In this document: positions 1-9,319 of the stretch, piece by piece
Numbering within the stretch: position 1 is the first letter of the stretch
Layout of the letters: the number at the start of each line of letters is the position of its first letter
Assembly: GCF_050948215.1 (NCBI RefSeq)
Contig: NC_135152.1
Coordinates: 964,310 to 1,028,309, forward strand
DNA length: 64,000 nt
Reading direction: 5' to 3'
Source: Halictus rubicundus
Taxonomy: Eukaryota; Arthropoda; Insecta; Hymenoptera; Halictidae
Position numbers and translations under genes: made by a program
Notes under the pieces: generated by a model
What the model was told of the DNA's origin: nothing
The model's input: the letters and a program-made list of their open reading frames with translations, nothing else
The model's database searches: none

Positions 1-163
1 ACTTTTCTGAGTAGTTACTGAAATAATTAATACACTAGTTGTTGAACCTGAGCCAGGTCTGATCTTAAACTTAGCTTAACTTAACTTATTCTTACAGTTA
101 ATGCTATTAGATACACGGTTGCTTATTCTGCGGGGCTTTGGCTTAACTATTGCACTTAATTAA

Positions 164-1495
164 TTATGTTGGTTCGTCCAGCCACCAGTATTTGTCTGTG
201 TTTTTTCTGTGATCGTCTTCTGTATCGTATTGTGTAAGTTTGTGTCTGAATCGCATGTCTGGGTCGTCGATACTGCAGTTATTGTTGTATGTTATTGTTT
301 TGTTGTAGTTTTTTCGGTTATGGTGATATAATATTGGGTGGCCGAGTGTGTTTTGTATTAGTCCTGCTTTATCTAAGTGTATGAATGCTTCTGGCGGTAT
401 GTACCCTGTGTGTCTCGTGATTTCGTGGTATAGGGGGTTGGGATATGTTGAACTGAATATTAGACTGTTGTTTTGTATTCTGCGTGTATTCGCCCAATGG
501 TTCCTGGCTAGTTTTATCATGTGTATGTCAATTCTTGGTATTTGAGCTCTGAGCAAAAGGTTGTGGTTGCTAATATATTTTGTATAATTAGACTCGGGTG
601 TTCTGTAGACATTAAGGCAGGCTCTCAAACATTTTCTCTCTAGGAGACGGATTTTCTCCATGGTACTGGCGCTTATGTTAAACCAAATGGGGAAACCGTA
701 AAAAATTATTGGTTTAATTAGCATTTTATAACAGAGAATTTTGACTGATGAATCGAGGTCTTTCGAGTGAAAAAGCCTTTTGTTCGCCGCGAAGGCTTTT
801 TGCGCTTTGCTAATTTGTATATTTACATGCTCGTTATAATTTAGCTTAAAATCTAGGTGTACGCCTAAATAACGCACAACCTTTTTGTGGGGGATTATGA
901 TGTTGGCGTCCCTGTTGTCTCGTATGTGGAAGTGTCTGGCGTTTTTTCGTACGTCTCTGTTTGCGTCTGAGATTTGTGAAATATATGGTCTGAAAAGGAT
1001 CGTCTCGCATTTGTTTGTGTTTATTTTTAGTTTCCAAGAGTCGAAGTAGTCCTGTATTTTGTCAAATAGGTTTTGTAGTTTAGTTTGTAGTTTGGAGGGT
1101 TTGTTGTCGCTAATATATATCAGTAGGTCGTCTGCGTATGCTATTGCTCCCCTTTGGTTGTCGTTATTTAGGTCGTACATATTTAGTAGGTCGCTCATGT
1201 ATAGGCTAAACAGGATGGGGGAGTTGACCGCCCCTTGTTGAAGTCCGTTGCTGACCTCGAATTTCCTTGGGGAAGTGTTTGGGCCCTCTACTACCTGAAA
1301 TTTCTTTCCGTGCACCATGTTCCATAAAATTTTTATTAGGTGTTTCGGGAAATTTTTCTTTAGAAGCTTGTAAAAGAGACCATCCAGCCATACCGTGTCA
1401 AACGCTTTCTCGAGGTCAATGAACACTGCTCCTACGCAATCGCCCGCGTTTCTCGCCCAGCAGATGTCAGATGTGAATTTTGTTATAGCATGCAC
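164..1495 (-). CDS. Reverse transcriptase, 3' part of retrotransposon ORF2
   Basis: 443 codons counted from an internal Met; the open frame actually begins upstream, directly after the homopolymer at 1658-1666. The frame carries the non-LTR reverse-transcriptase palm: FIDLEKAFDTVW (first catalytic Asp), GLQQGAVNSPILFSLY, the AYADDLLIY box (YADD, the catalytic pair), and the thumb and connection RYLGVHLD and IFYGFPIWFN, typical of Jockey-like elements. It would copy element RNA at the nicked target. The C-terminal ~120 residues (HKLTQYDTEDDHRKN and onward) are poorly conserved; no RNase H domain is seen, which fits Jockey. The copy is probably inactive because of the frame break, unless that is an assembly error. 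Confidence 0.85.
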   Translation of the reverse strand: MHAITKFTSDICWARNAGDCVGAVFIDLEKAFDTVWLDGLFYKLLKKNFPKHLIKILWNMVHGKKFQVVEGPNTSPRKFEVSNGLQQGAVNSPILFSLYMSDLLNMYDLNNDNQRGAIAYADDLLIYISDNKPSKLQTKLQNLFDKIQDYFDSWKLKINTNKCETILFRPYISQISDANRDVRKNARHFHIRDNRDANIIIPHKKVVRYLGVHLDFKLNYNEHVNIQISKAQKAFAANKRLFHSKDLDSSVKILCYKMLIKPIIFYGFPIWFNISASTMEKIRLLERKCLRACLNVYRTPESNYTKYISNHNLLLRAQIPRIDIHMIKLARNHWANTRRIQNNSLIFSSTYPNPLYHEITRHTGYIPPEAFIHLDKAGLIQNTLGHPILYHHNRKNYNKTITYNNNCSIDDPDMRFRHKLTQYDTEDDHRKNTDKYWWLDEPT

Positions 1496-1617
1496 CGTTG
1501 AGTGATTTCTTCTAAAACCGAATTGAGTTTCGGGGATCAGCTTTCTCTCTGCGCAGACTGCCTCTATTGCGTTGTTGATTGTGATTTCGAATATCTTACT
1601 TATGTTCGGCAGGAGAC

Positions 1618-3474
1618 TTATTGGGCGGTAGCTGGCGGGGATGCTTTCGTTTTTGTCTTTTTTTTTAGGCAGATTGTTTTTGCCGTTTTCCAGGCTGCCG
1701 GGAAATGTGCTGAATTGAGGCAGTTGTTTAAGATTATGGTATAGTTGTATATGAACCGTGGGGGTAGATGTTTCAGAATAATGTTTGGAATGTTGTCGAA
1801 GCTTGAGAATTTTTTATTGTTAAGTTTTCTTAATATTATGTTGAGTTCGTATGTGGAGGTGAAGAAGTCTGTCGGAGTTTCGTCTGTGTTTGGGTTGTCT
1901 GCTTTGTTTGTGTCAGAGAAGTTGCACACCGTTATGTTGTTTCGTCTGTCCTCGTCCATTTCTGCTGTTAAGGTGTTTATTTTTTGCGTAATTATGTCTG
2001 ATAGTTGTGGTTTACCCATGCTGTTGTTCTGTGTGTGTGCATTCTCGAAATGTGCCCCTAGTACGTTCAGTTTGTCTTTTATGTCCGTGATTAGTAGGTT
2101 GCCATCGTCGTCAGTTTGTGTGTTTACGCTGTCTATATTTGCCTTTGCTAATAAGTCTGAGTTGCTGTTGTGTATTTTTAGGGTGTTTATGGTGCTTTGT
2201 CTTTTTGCGCGGAATATCGTGTTTATTGATGGGAATAAATCATTTGAGTTGTGTTTCGAAATGTTGCTTATTTTTTTTCTCCAGTAATCACTTACAGATC
2301 TCTGGAATGCTTTTTTTATTTCTTTTCTGATTATTTTTAGAGTGTATTTGGTTAGTGCTATTCGTGTGTCGTTCACTGCTGTGTAATTGGTGATTGCTGT
2401 CAATCTGTTCAGTCTCGTGATTAGCGTACTTTTTAGTTTTTTTAGGTTTTTTATGGTCGGTGTGATATATCTGTCTGTCGAGTTGTAGTCGTTTGAGATG
2501 CGCGGTATTGTGTTGTCTATGGCGGAGTTGATGCTTGTGTTTAGTTTATCTGTGTAGTTGTCAATTTCTTCTATTGTTAGGTTTCTTGTGTTTGGTAATA
2601 TTGTGTTGTCGATGGTTAATAGGTTTGTTTGGAAGTCGAGCCAGTTGACTTTGTTGAAGTTGTATTTCTTGGTATGGGTTGGTTCGTCTATTATTAAAGG
2701 TTCGTCAGCGTCTAGAGTGATTGTCATTTCTGTAGCTCTGTGGTCGCTGTCATAGTCACGTGTGTGAAGTCTTCCGGGTGCGGGGAGTCTGTGGAATTTG
2801 ATTCTATTGTCTGTCAAGCAAATGTCTATGAATGATCCACTGATTGGGAAGGATGGTAAAAGTGTGTTCAGAAGAGTTACTCTGTACTGAATTAAGTTAT
2901 GGTGCAGCCATTTGTTTAGGGTGGTGCCTCTGTTGTTGTTTGTGGTGTTGTGCCAGTCGGTGTGTTTTGCATTTAAGTCTCCTGCCAGTAGGTAATAGTT
3001 GTTTAATTTGTGTAGCTCTAATTTATCGAATATAGTATTAAGGTCTGATGTAAATTCTTTTTTATTGCTGCTGGGGGCGTATGCTGCTATTAGGAACAGG
3101 TTTTTTTGCTGGACTTTGATTTTTATTATTGTTGTCTCGAGCGTTGTGTTGAGGTTAGTATCTGACTGGATGGTTTTGAATTTAATTTTGCGCTTGATCA
3201 GGATTGCGGTTCCCCCACCCTGTTTGGAGTTTGGCCTATCGTTTCTTATCATTACGTAGTTCTTAAAGCTAACGCGATGTCTGTCGTTCAATTTGGTTTC
3301 GCACAGAAGGACCGCATCCGGTTCGTGTGCGTTAAGGTAGTCAGTGAGGGCTGCCCTTTTTTCATTGGAGATGAGTGAGTTTACGTTTATTTCTGTTATT
3401 TTTAGTGCTTGGAATGTGTTGGTGTTTGGGGTGGTTGTTGCGTCTGTAGAGTTAGATACTGTATTGTTAGCCAT
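1618..3474 (-). CDS. Endonuclease/5' part of retrotransposon ORF2
   Basis: 618 codons. The first ~230 residues form an endonuclease/exonuclease/phosphatase fold as found in non-LTR retrotransposons: an early ITEINVNSL segment, CETKLND (metal-binding Glu), AAYAPSSN, the LAGDLNAKHTDW box (Asp and Asn catalytic region) and a late SDHRA box (catalytic His). This enzyme nicks target DNA to prime reverse transcription. Residues ~240-618 are the linker and the start of the reverse-transcriptase domain; the reading then runs into a wrong frame after the homopolymer at 1658-1666 and stops. In the alternative frame the typical SYRPISLL reverse-transcriptase motif follows at once, so this is one broken ORF2 and not two genes. 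The ATG used here is the first in frame; because the 5' part is missing, it may not be the natural start. Confidence 0.85.
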   Translation of the reverse strand: MANNTVSNSTDATTTPNTNTFQALKITEINVNSLISNEKRAALTDYLNAHEPDAVLLCETKLNDRHRVSFKNYVMIRNDRPNSKQGGGTAILIKRKIKFKTIQSDTNLNTTLETTIIKIKVQQKNLFLIAAYAPSSNKKEFTSDLNTIFDKLELHKLNNYYLLAGDLNAKHTDWHNTTNNNRGTTLNKWLHHNLIQYRVTLLNTLLPSFPISGSFIDICLTDNRIKFHRLPAPGRLHTRDYDSDHRATEMTITLDADEPLIIDEPTHTKKYNFNKVNWLDFQTNLLTIDNTILPNTRNLTIEEIDNYTDKLNTSINSAIDNTIPRISNDYNSTDRYITPTIKNLKKLKSTLITRLNRLTAITNYTAVNDTRIALTKYTLKIIRKEIKKAFQRSVSDYWRKKISNISKHNSNDLFPSINTIFRAKRQSTINTLKIHNSNSDLLAKANIDSVNTQTDDDGNLLITDIKDKLNVLGAHFENAHTQNNSMGKPQLSDIITQKINTLTAEMDEDRRNNITVCNFSDTNKADNPNTDETPTDFFTSTYELNIILRKLNNKKFSSFDNIPNIILKHLPPRFIYNYTIILNNCLNSAHFPAAWKTAKTICLKKKTKTKASPPATAQ

Positions 3475-3540
3475 TTAGGACTCTAGGTCTAGAGCTTGCG
3501 CTATTATATTGATTACGCCCTAACCGCTGTGCCAACCGGC
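3471..3540 (-). other. tRNA-like segment abutting the Jockey start codon
   Basis: On the minus strand this begins GCCGGTTGGCACAGCGG, which matches a Pol III A box (TGGCACAGCGG against the tRNA consensus TGGCNNAGTGG) and the 5' half of a tRNA. The 3' end AAATGGC can pair with GCCGGTT apart from one mismatch. The middle holds a CTCTAG/CTAGAG hairpin where a normal T arm would be. I take it as a degenerate tRNA-derived (SINE-like) segment, not a functional tRNA. Its 3' end overlaps the first ATG of the endonuclease frame. Confidence 0.3.
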
Positions 3541-4187
3541 GATGTTGTAAACGTTACGAACATTCTGGTATATACCGCACAAAATACAATCCATTTTTTC
3601 TCTTAAAACATTTCTTAGGTCAAACACTTACTTGTTTCAATGTAATAATGTTTAAAATGACTTAATATATACCTGCGATAAAACCAACAAGTGTAACTTT
3701 CCTCCTAATAGCAGAAACGGCGAAAAAATTCGGTTTTTCTTGTCTGGATTAAAAGTGCCCACAAGAAAAAATCTAAAAAAAATTGAGGACACTGCCTGTT
3801 ATGGTACTTTATCGGGACACTAAACAGCAAAATAAGATGTTTTCATATTTTTGAGAAATGTACATTTTTCCGATTTTTTTGAGGTTTTTCATTTTTTGCG
3901 ACCACAGTTTGCAAGAAAAAAATCTGAAAAAATTCTCAAAAATCTGTCTTAGGATCCAAAATATGCCACATTTTTTCAGAATTTTAGGAAGCATCAGAGT
4001 GTGGAAAATGCGTGGAAAAGCGCGAAATCTAATTTACCCTGTAACTACCCTCACGGGCAAGATAGGGGGTTGAAATTTTGCTCAGAGGGGTTTTTCTGGG
4101 TCAGCTTTCGAATGGTTCATTAATCATTGAAAAACTTCTAAGGGCAGTTTTGACCATCTTAATCGGCTAGGCCCTTTGAAATCGAAA
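3541..4187. other. AT-rich intergenic sequence, no gene seen
   Basis: No supported coding region. Around 3890-3990 the sequence (gaccacagtttgcaag, then aaaaatctg, then atatgccaca) resembles, loosely, the arms of the inverted-repeat element at 41587-42645, so this may be a very old half copy of that family. Confidence 0.35.
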
Positions 4188-5760
4188 AGTTAATAGTGGA
4201 ATACACTTTATCCAAATACAAAATTCTATATCTACATGAAAACTAAAAATAGGACCTTATATATCAGCTTCGTAGCTGAAAATAATGTACAATAAATCTG
4301 TAGACTATAGTAGTACACACAAATAGTCTCGCGGGACGGCCCAAGGGCAAAGGGGGCGCCCAATCAACCCTGCATTCCTTTCGCGAGACTTCTTGCGCAG
4401 CACGAGCGTTATGAACTTGTAATGTAGGTCAACGGCTTCCATTGCGAGGAATTGTTAAAACGTGTCCTGTTCCGTCGCAACAGAACTGTCATCAAAAGCA
4501 TGAATCGTTTCTTCATGCTATCGATAAACGAAAGGGTCTTACAGAGGGTCTTTGTTCGTATCTCCTTTTATTTCAAAACATTCGTGATTTAGAGACGTAA
4601 CCAAATAGCAACTTTGGCCCTCATCATCTCGAAGCTGTTTACAATCGGACCGACCGAACGATGTTTGTATACACAAGATGGGTCTGCAAAACCTTCGCGT
4701 TCTTTAGATACGGCCCAAGGATGTATATCCTTCGCTCGCGGCCACTAAGTACGGTCAGGCCATAAATTCATGACACGGTTCAAGGGTCTATGACAATCGA
4801 CCTTTCGACAGCGTCGAATTACCAAAACACTCGGTTTTTCCCAAGTTATGCATCGCCCCACTCTTCCTTCCAACCAGGCTCTTAGCCTGAGCCTGTGGAA
4901 GGGAGTTTGAACAATTAAGGGCATGCTGATTGGAAAATGCAAGTTTTCCCTAACCAATCCGGAGAGCTTCCTTTCTCGTCGCAACGAGCGACACATACCT
5001 CTCCTACACCTAAGGCCAACCTCTCAGCCACGAGGAGCCTATAACCACCTAAGGCCAACCTCTCAGCCATGGGGAGCCTATGACCTCGAGTTAATTCTGA
5101 AAAGTCGTCGAGCTTCAAATACAGTTCATATACGATCTTCGGACGAGCAACACCACAGGTCTCATCCGAACCTTACAACTTCGCGTTGAGTCTGGAAGTC
5201 TAGCTTACAAAAAGTCCATACAAGATCTTGAACCCGTGACACTTACAGTCAATTATACCGAGAGTCAAATCGCCTTGCACACGGCAAGGCGAATACAATA
5301 CGGATCACTCGGATCCGCGCGCGTCTAAGGCAGGACCTGTCGGAATAGCCTTACTGACGAGTCCTCCGACAGGTTCGGGACGAAACGCGATTCCTTTCCT
5401 GTTCCAATCCAGTCTTCCGTATCCGTTGAAATAGTTGCCCAAGATTAAGTTGGCGGGCAACAAACGCGAAAGTACGTCGCGAACATGTCCCGCTGACTTC
5501 CTGTGCTTCAGGTTCTACGTTTTCATTATTTCCCCCTTTGGGAATAGTTTCTCGTGCGATATAAAAAATTGCCGGATGTGAGCTTACGATGACTGACGTA
5601 ATCTGCAATTACGGAATCACTTATGCAGACATACGGGTTAGGTGACAGATCGATACGGTTGCGCGACGATAATATACATGAGCGATATACGACTTTACGA
5701 TAGGGAACATCTTTTCGCAATTACCGTTCGATGCTCGTGAACTGTATTTTTTCCTCGCAT
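4188..5760 (-). pseudogene. Relic of a duplicated odorant-receptor gene
   Basis: Three blocks match, in the same order and orientation, the intact OR gene at 9320-15263. 4188-4404 matches its intron 4 (13331-13963) with internal deletions. 4416-4441 matches the first codons of exon 1 (minus-strand M-E-A-V-D-L-H-Y against M-D-A-V-D-T-Y-Y). 5490-5760 matches its 5' flank at 15285-15600, including GTGCTTCAGGTTCTACG and a TTTTTTATATCG TATA-like box. Exons 2-4 are deleted, and about 1 kb of unrelated DNA (4466-5489) separates the exon-1 start from the 5' flank. Exons 5-9 are not found below 4188, where other repeats begin. I infer a tandem duplication followed by decay; the parallel order of three blocks makes chance unlikely. 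Confidence 0.6.
4985..5090. repeat. Short tandem duplication, two units of ~36 bp
   Basis: CCTAAGGCCAACCTCTCAGCC occurs twice, each followed by a GGAGCCTAT block. It lies within the ~1-kb segment that interrupts the OR relic. No function is suggested. Confidence 0.6.
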
Positions 5761-6964
5761 TTCTCCGGATCGATATTCGATACTTACGGAAATGCATGGT
5801 TGTCTATAATTGTCATAATTAAATATTCGCGTCAAGTGTTCGTTACCGACACGAATTTAACAAAGCGAATATCTACACCAAAGTGATGTTACGTATAGCA
5901 TTATCAAGCCAACATAAGCTAGTGGTACGACAGCACTTTGTTTGTCCACACTTTGTTGTTTTGACCTCGGCTATAAATACAATTTTAGCCCTATGGAAGT
6001 ATTCCTATTAAAATGGTGGGCCACAGGACGATCGACTTAATTGGACAACATCTTTCATACTGAAATGCCCCGTGAATGACATGATCATTATTATAAAAAT
6101 ATATTAAAATATGTTCCTTATCGACAAAATTTTTCAAATGAATTGTCACGTTCGACAAGAAAGAACTAGCATTTTTTACATGTAAACGTACACACATGTC
6201 ATATACGACCAAGATTAGCTACGGATATACAGGGTGTGCCAAAAAAATGTATACACAGTTTGAATGATTATAACTTCAGTTTTTATTCACATATAATTAA
6301 TATTTAAATAGCAAAAGAATCTACGTTATGTTATAAATTTACGAGGTAGAGGGAATAAAGGAATACCTGTAAGTTTACAAACAACACTTCATATTATATG
6401 TCGGATATAACGGAGTTTCTCCTTCGTTTGTTCTGTCACTCGAGTTCTCCATCGGGAAGTATACTCAATAATTTACACACTCTTATCATCCAGCAAACGT
6501 CAGCCGCACAAGGTTTTATTAGATGAACAGCAAGAACCAGTGTCGTCTTCGACTGTCTATTACAAAGTGTCCCTTCGTCGCTCCCTCTCTCTCTCGGCAA
6601 ACCGATCTACCCGCCGCGCTCCCCTCTCAGGAGCCCAGCCATACTCGGCCGCGTGCCGAGGAAAACAAAACAAAACGAAAGGTACCCCATGGGTAAATTC
6701 TCCCATTTCTTATAATGGGCAAAAAACAAAACTGCGTAATTAGAAATTCTTCGGCCTTCGACATCTCCGACACGGCCATTCTGACAAATCACACGTCCTC
6801 GTGTGTATGTAAGCAATCCTGGTCTAGATTTAATCCTGGGTTGTTTTGATCTTTCAAGATATCTAAACAAAAGAAAATTTTGTACTAACAAATTCGAAAT
6901 TTCAATGAGAATAATAAAGTAACAGTGTATATTCATTCGTTTAAGTATCAAAATATCGTATGCA
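5761..6964. other. Intergenic, no gene supported
   Basis: Nothing convincing. The string ACAGGGTGTGCCAAAAAAA at 6229 resembles the outer end of the many mariner-like MITEs of insects that start with CAGGGTG, but no matching opposite end was found nearby. Confidence 0.3.
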
Positions 6965-7371
6965 CACTATCACTCAAAAGAGTCACCAGAATCCTTACAT
7001 CACTCCAAGTCAGTCAAATACCAATCTCCTTTAAAGAGACTCAGGCCTCGCCGCATCACTAGCCGCGCATCGCGCTCTGTTCAATTTTCCTAGAAAATTG
7101 CAGTTCCGACTACGACAGTGCATGCAGTGCGGCCAACACTCAATAGAGTCACTAAGACTCCCAGGTCACTCCAAGTCGACCATATTCATCACTCAATAGA
7201 GTCACCAAAACTCCCAGGTCACTCCAAGTCGACCAATTAACAGTCTCCTTTAATGAGACTCGGGCCTCCATTATATCGCCAGCCGCGCACCGCGCCCTGA
7301 TCAATTCCACAATGAAATTGCAGTTACGGCTACGACCAACGCATGTAGTACAGCTAAACTGCCATGCCCAT
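6965..7371 (-). repeat. Tandem repeats 3' of a gypsy integrase
   Basis: Two ~200-bp units (about 6970-7140 and 7190-7370) share blocks such as CTCCTTTAA.GAGACTC, AGCCGCGCA.CGCGC and AATTGCAGTT. A 47-bp sub-repeat starting CACTCAATAGAGTCAC is found at 7138 and again at 7192 (54-bp spacing). The region directly follows the integrase stop codon on the minus strand, so it is probably the 3' untranslated/LTR part of that retrotransposon, duplicated. Confidence 0.6.
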
Positions 7372-8815
7372 TTAAATATCAACTGTAGTGCCTTCACCGG
7401 CACTCTCAACAACTCGTTCATCACTGGACAAATCTAACTCTGGAGGAAGCCCACTCTGCGGCATCCCTCGAATACGATCGTGTGCATACTTGTATGTTCT
7501 GTTACCAGTCAAAGATTTAAGGAGGTAACGGTCGCCTTCCAGCAACTCTTGAATTTTAAATGGACCCCTATACTTCGCATCTAACTTATTTTGATTACGT
7601 TCGTGATTCTCAATTAGAACAAGATCTCCAACTTTAAATTTAACTACTTTTGCCTTGTTAAAATCAAATCGCGATTTTTCATAAATCGATGCTTTCTTAA
7701 TGTTCTGAACCGCCTGCTCTCTTATTCTCAGAATATCGACCTCAGTTTCAGTATCGTCAACAGTCAATAAATTTAACGGTCTTGCTAGTTTTCCAATCAT
7801 GAGTTCAAGAGGGCTAGCCCTGGTTACCCGATGTATCGTACAATTCAACGCCAATTGTACGTCCTCAAGGGCGTTTTGCCATGATCGTTCAGAAGTCTCT
7901 ACAGAAGTTAACATTCCTTTCAAGGTTCCCATTATACGCTCCACCTGACCGTTCGGACGACAAGAACCAGTAGCTATTAAATGGAGATTTATGCCATGAG
8001 ATTCACAAAATGTTCTGAAATCTTTACTTGCAAAACAGCGCCCTTGATCAGCAATTACTCGAGAAGATGTTCCGAAGAGGGATATGCCGGATTTTAAAGC
8101 TTTGATTACATTGACAGCGTCGATATTCAAAGTATGATACAAGAGAACAAATTTTGTAAATCCGTCTATAAGAACTATCACATATTCCTTAATATCGCTC
8201 TTGCCGCTAAGTTTACCGGTAATGTCAATGTGTACCGTGTGCCAGGGTGAACTAGTCTTTGGAATGGGATAAAGTTCTACCTGTGTGCGACCCGAATAAG
8301 ACTTCGAGAGTTTACGAGTAATGCAATTATCCACGAATTTTCGGACATACTTGGACATGGTATCAAACCAATAATACTCGTAAACTTTATCCAGCGTCTT
8401 TTCCCAACCGAGGTGCATGATCGACTCATGCACGTGATTAATCACGGACCACCGATATGCTCGCGGTACAACAGGAAGGGAACGTGTACGATTATGTTTT
8501 TGAATATTACGATACAAAATACCTGAACGTATTTCATAAGTTTTGGCAAGATCAAGAAAAAGTTGACCGTCTTTCAATTTTGAAATAATAGATTGAATTT
8601 CCTCATCCTGTAATTGTTCCGCATGTAACCAATTGGCAGACAAAGTGGCTAAATTTACACGCTTCTGTTCAACCTTCTGAAAATTCGGTGTTAAGGAATT
8701 TGAAAGAGGATTTCGCGAGAGAAAATCAACATGAGCCATACGTTTACCCTCTCTATAGAGGATATCAAAATCGAAAGCTTGTAAAAAGGCCCACCATCGA
8801 TGTACCCGTGGTGTT
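7372..8815 (-). CDS. Ty3/gypsy RNase H tail plus integrase, truncated
   Basis: From the Met at 8739 there are 455 codons; the same frame continues upstream to about 8815 with an RNase H ending (RVHRWWAFLQ, then YREGKR, then HVDFLSRNP, the usual RNase H/integrase junction). The integrase follows: an HHCC zinc-binding region (HVHESIMHLGWEK, NCITRKL) in which the second Cys of the usual CxxC is replaced by Arg, then the DDE core with HIDITG, IADQGRCF and NGQVERIMG. The C-terminal part (VGDLVLIEN, KYRGPFKI) is the GPY/F-like tail that many gypsy integrases share. Everything upstream of RNase H is missing, and the CxxC defect supports a dead copy. Confidence 0.85.
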
Positions 8816-9319
8816 AAATCAACTTCATTCCGTTAGTCGGAAGTTTATTCAGTTAGTTCCGAAGTCGTTATTAACTGTTGCGTGACGTTTCACCAATAAT
8901 CCACTGACGCGAGCGCATTCGTAGGAGAAAATTCAGGAGTGGGGGTGAAGGGGTGGGGTCTAGGAACCGATATAGGAGGTTGTCTCCAAAAGAGATAAAA
9001 GCAAGGTAGGGTAATACGAAGTGGTCAGCGGTGGGGGAACTTGCGCACTGGTAGTGGTGGTCGTGAAGCGACGGCGGGGAAGAAGTTGCCCAGGCCTGTC
9101 AAAAATGTTTGCCCTGCTAATTGTCGACCCGGTACATTTCTAACGGAAAGGTCTCTATTCCGCGACGGGACAACTCGCATACGGAAATAGACTGTATCCT
9201 GCAACAAGTTATTTTGCAATTTGAATTAGTACATCGTGCTATGAAAGAAATGAAATAATATTGACAAGCGTGAAGACGATACTTACTAACGGACTTACTA
9301 CTCATCGCTTAATTAGAAA
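8816..9319. other. Gap between gypsy fragment and OR last exon
   Basis: No gene supported. The sequence becomes G-rich around 8930-9080. Small open frames here have no recognisable features. Confidence 0.3.

Larger units (their letters stand above)
1..3540 (-). mobile_element. Jockey-clade non-LTR retrotransposon, 5'-truncated
   Basis: A minus-strand non-LTR element with an apurinic-type endonuclease followed by a reverse transcriptase, the usual ORF2 order of Jockey-like elements. ORF1 (gag-like) is not visible upstream of 3474, so the copy is 5'-truncated or joined to other sequence there. Bases 1-163 downstream of the stop are 3' flank or UTR; no poly(A) tail is reached inside the window. 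The two coding blocks lie in different frames and are split at a run of nine T (plus strand) at 1658-1666. Jockey assignment rests on the gene order, the YADD box and the reverse-transcriptase tail; RTE or I-type relatives are less likely. Confidence 0.85.

Noticed and set aside
9025..9305. Last OR exon at 9117-9219 after a TTGCAG acceptor
   Set aside because: No phase gives the conserved SYF ending; the 9320-9370 exon fits phase and motif exactly.
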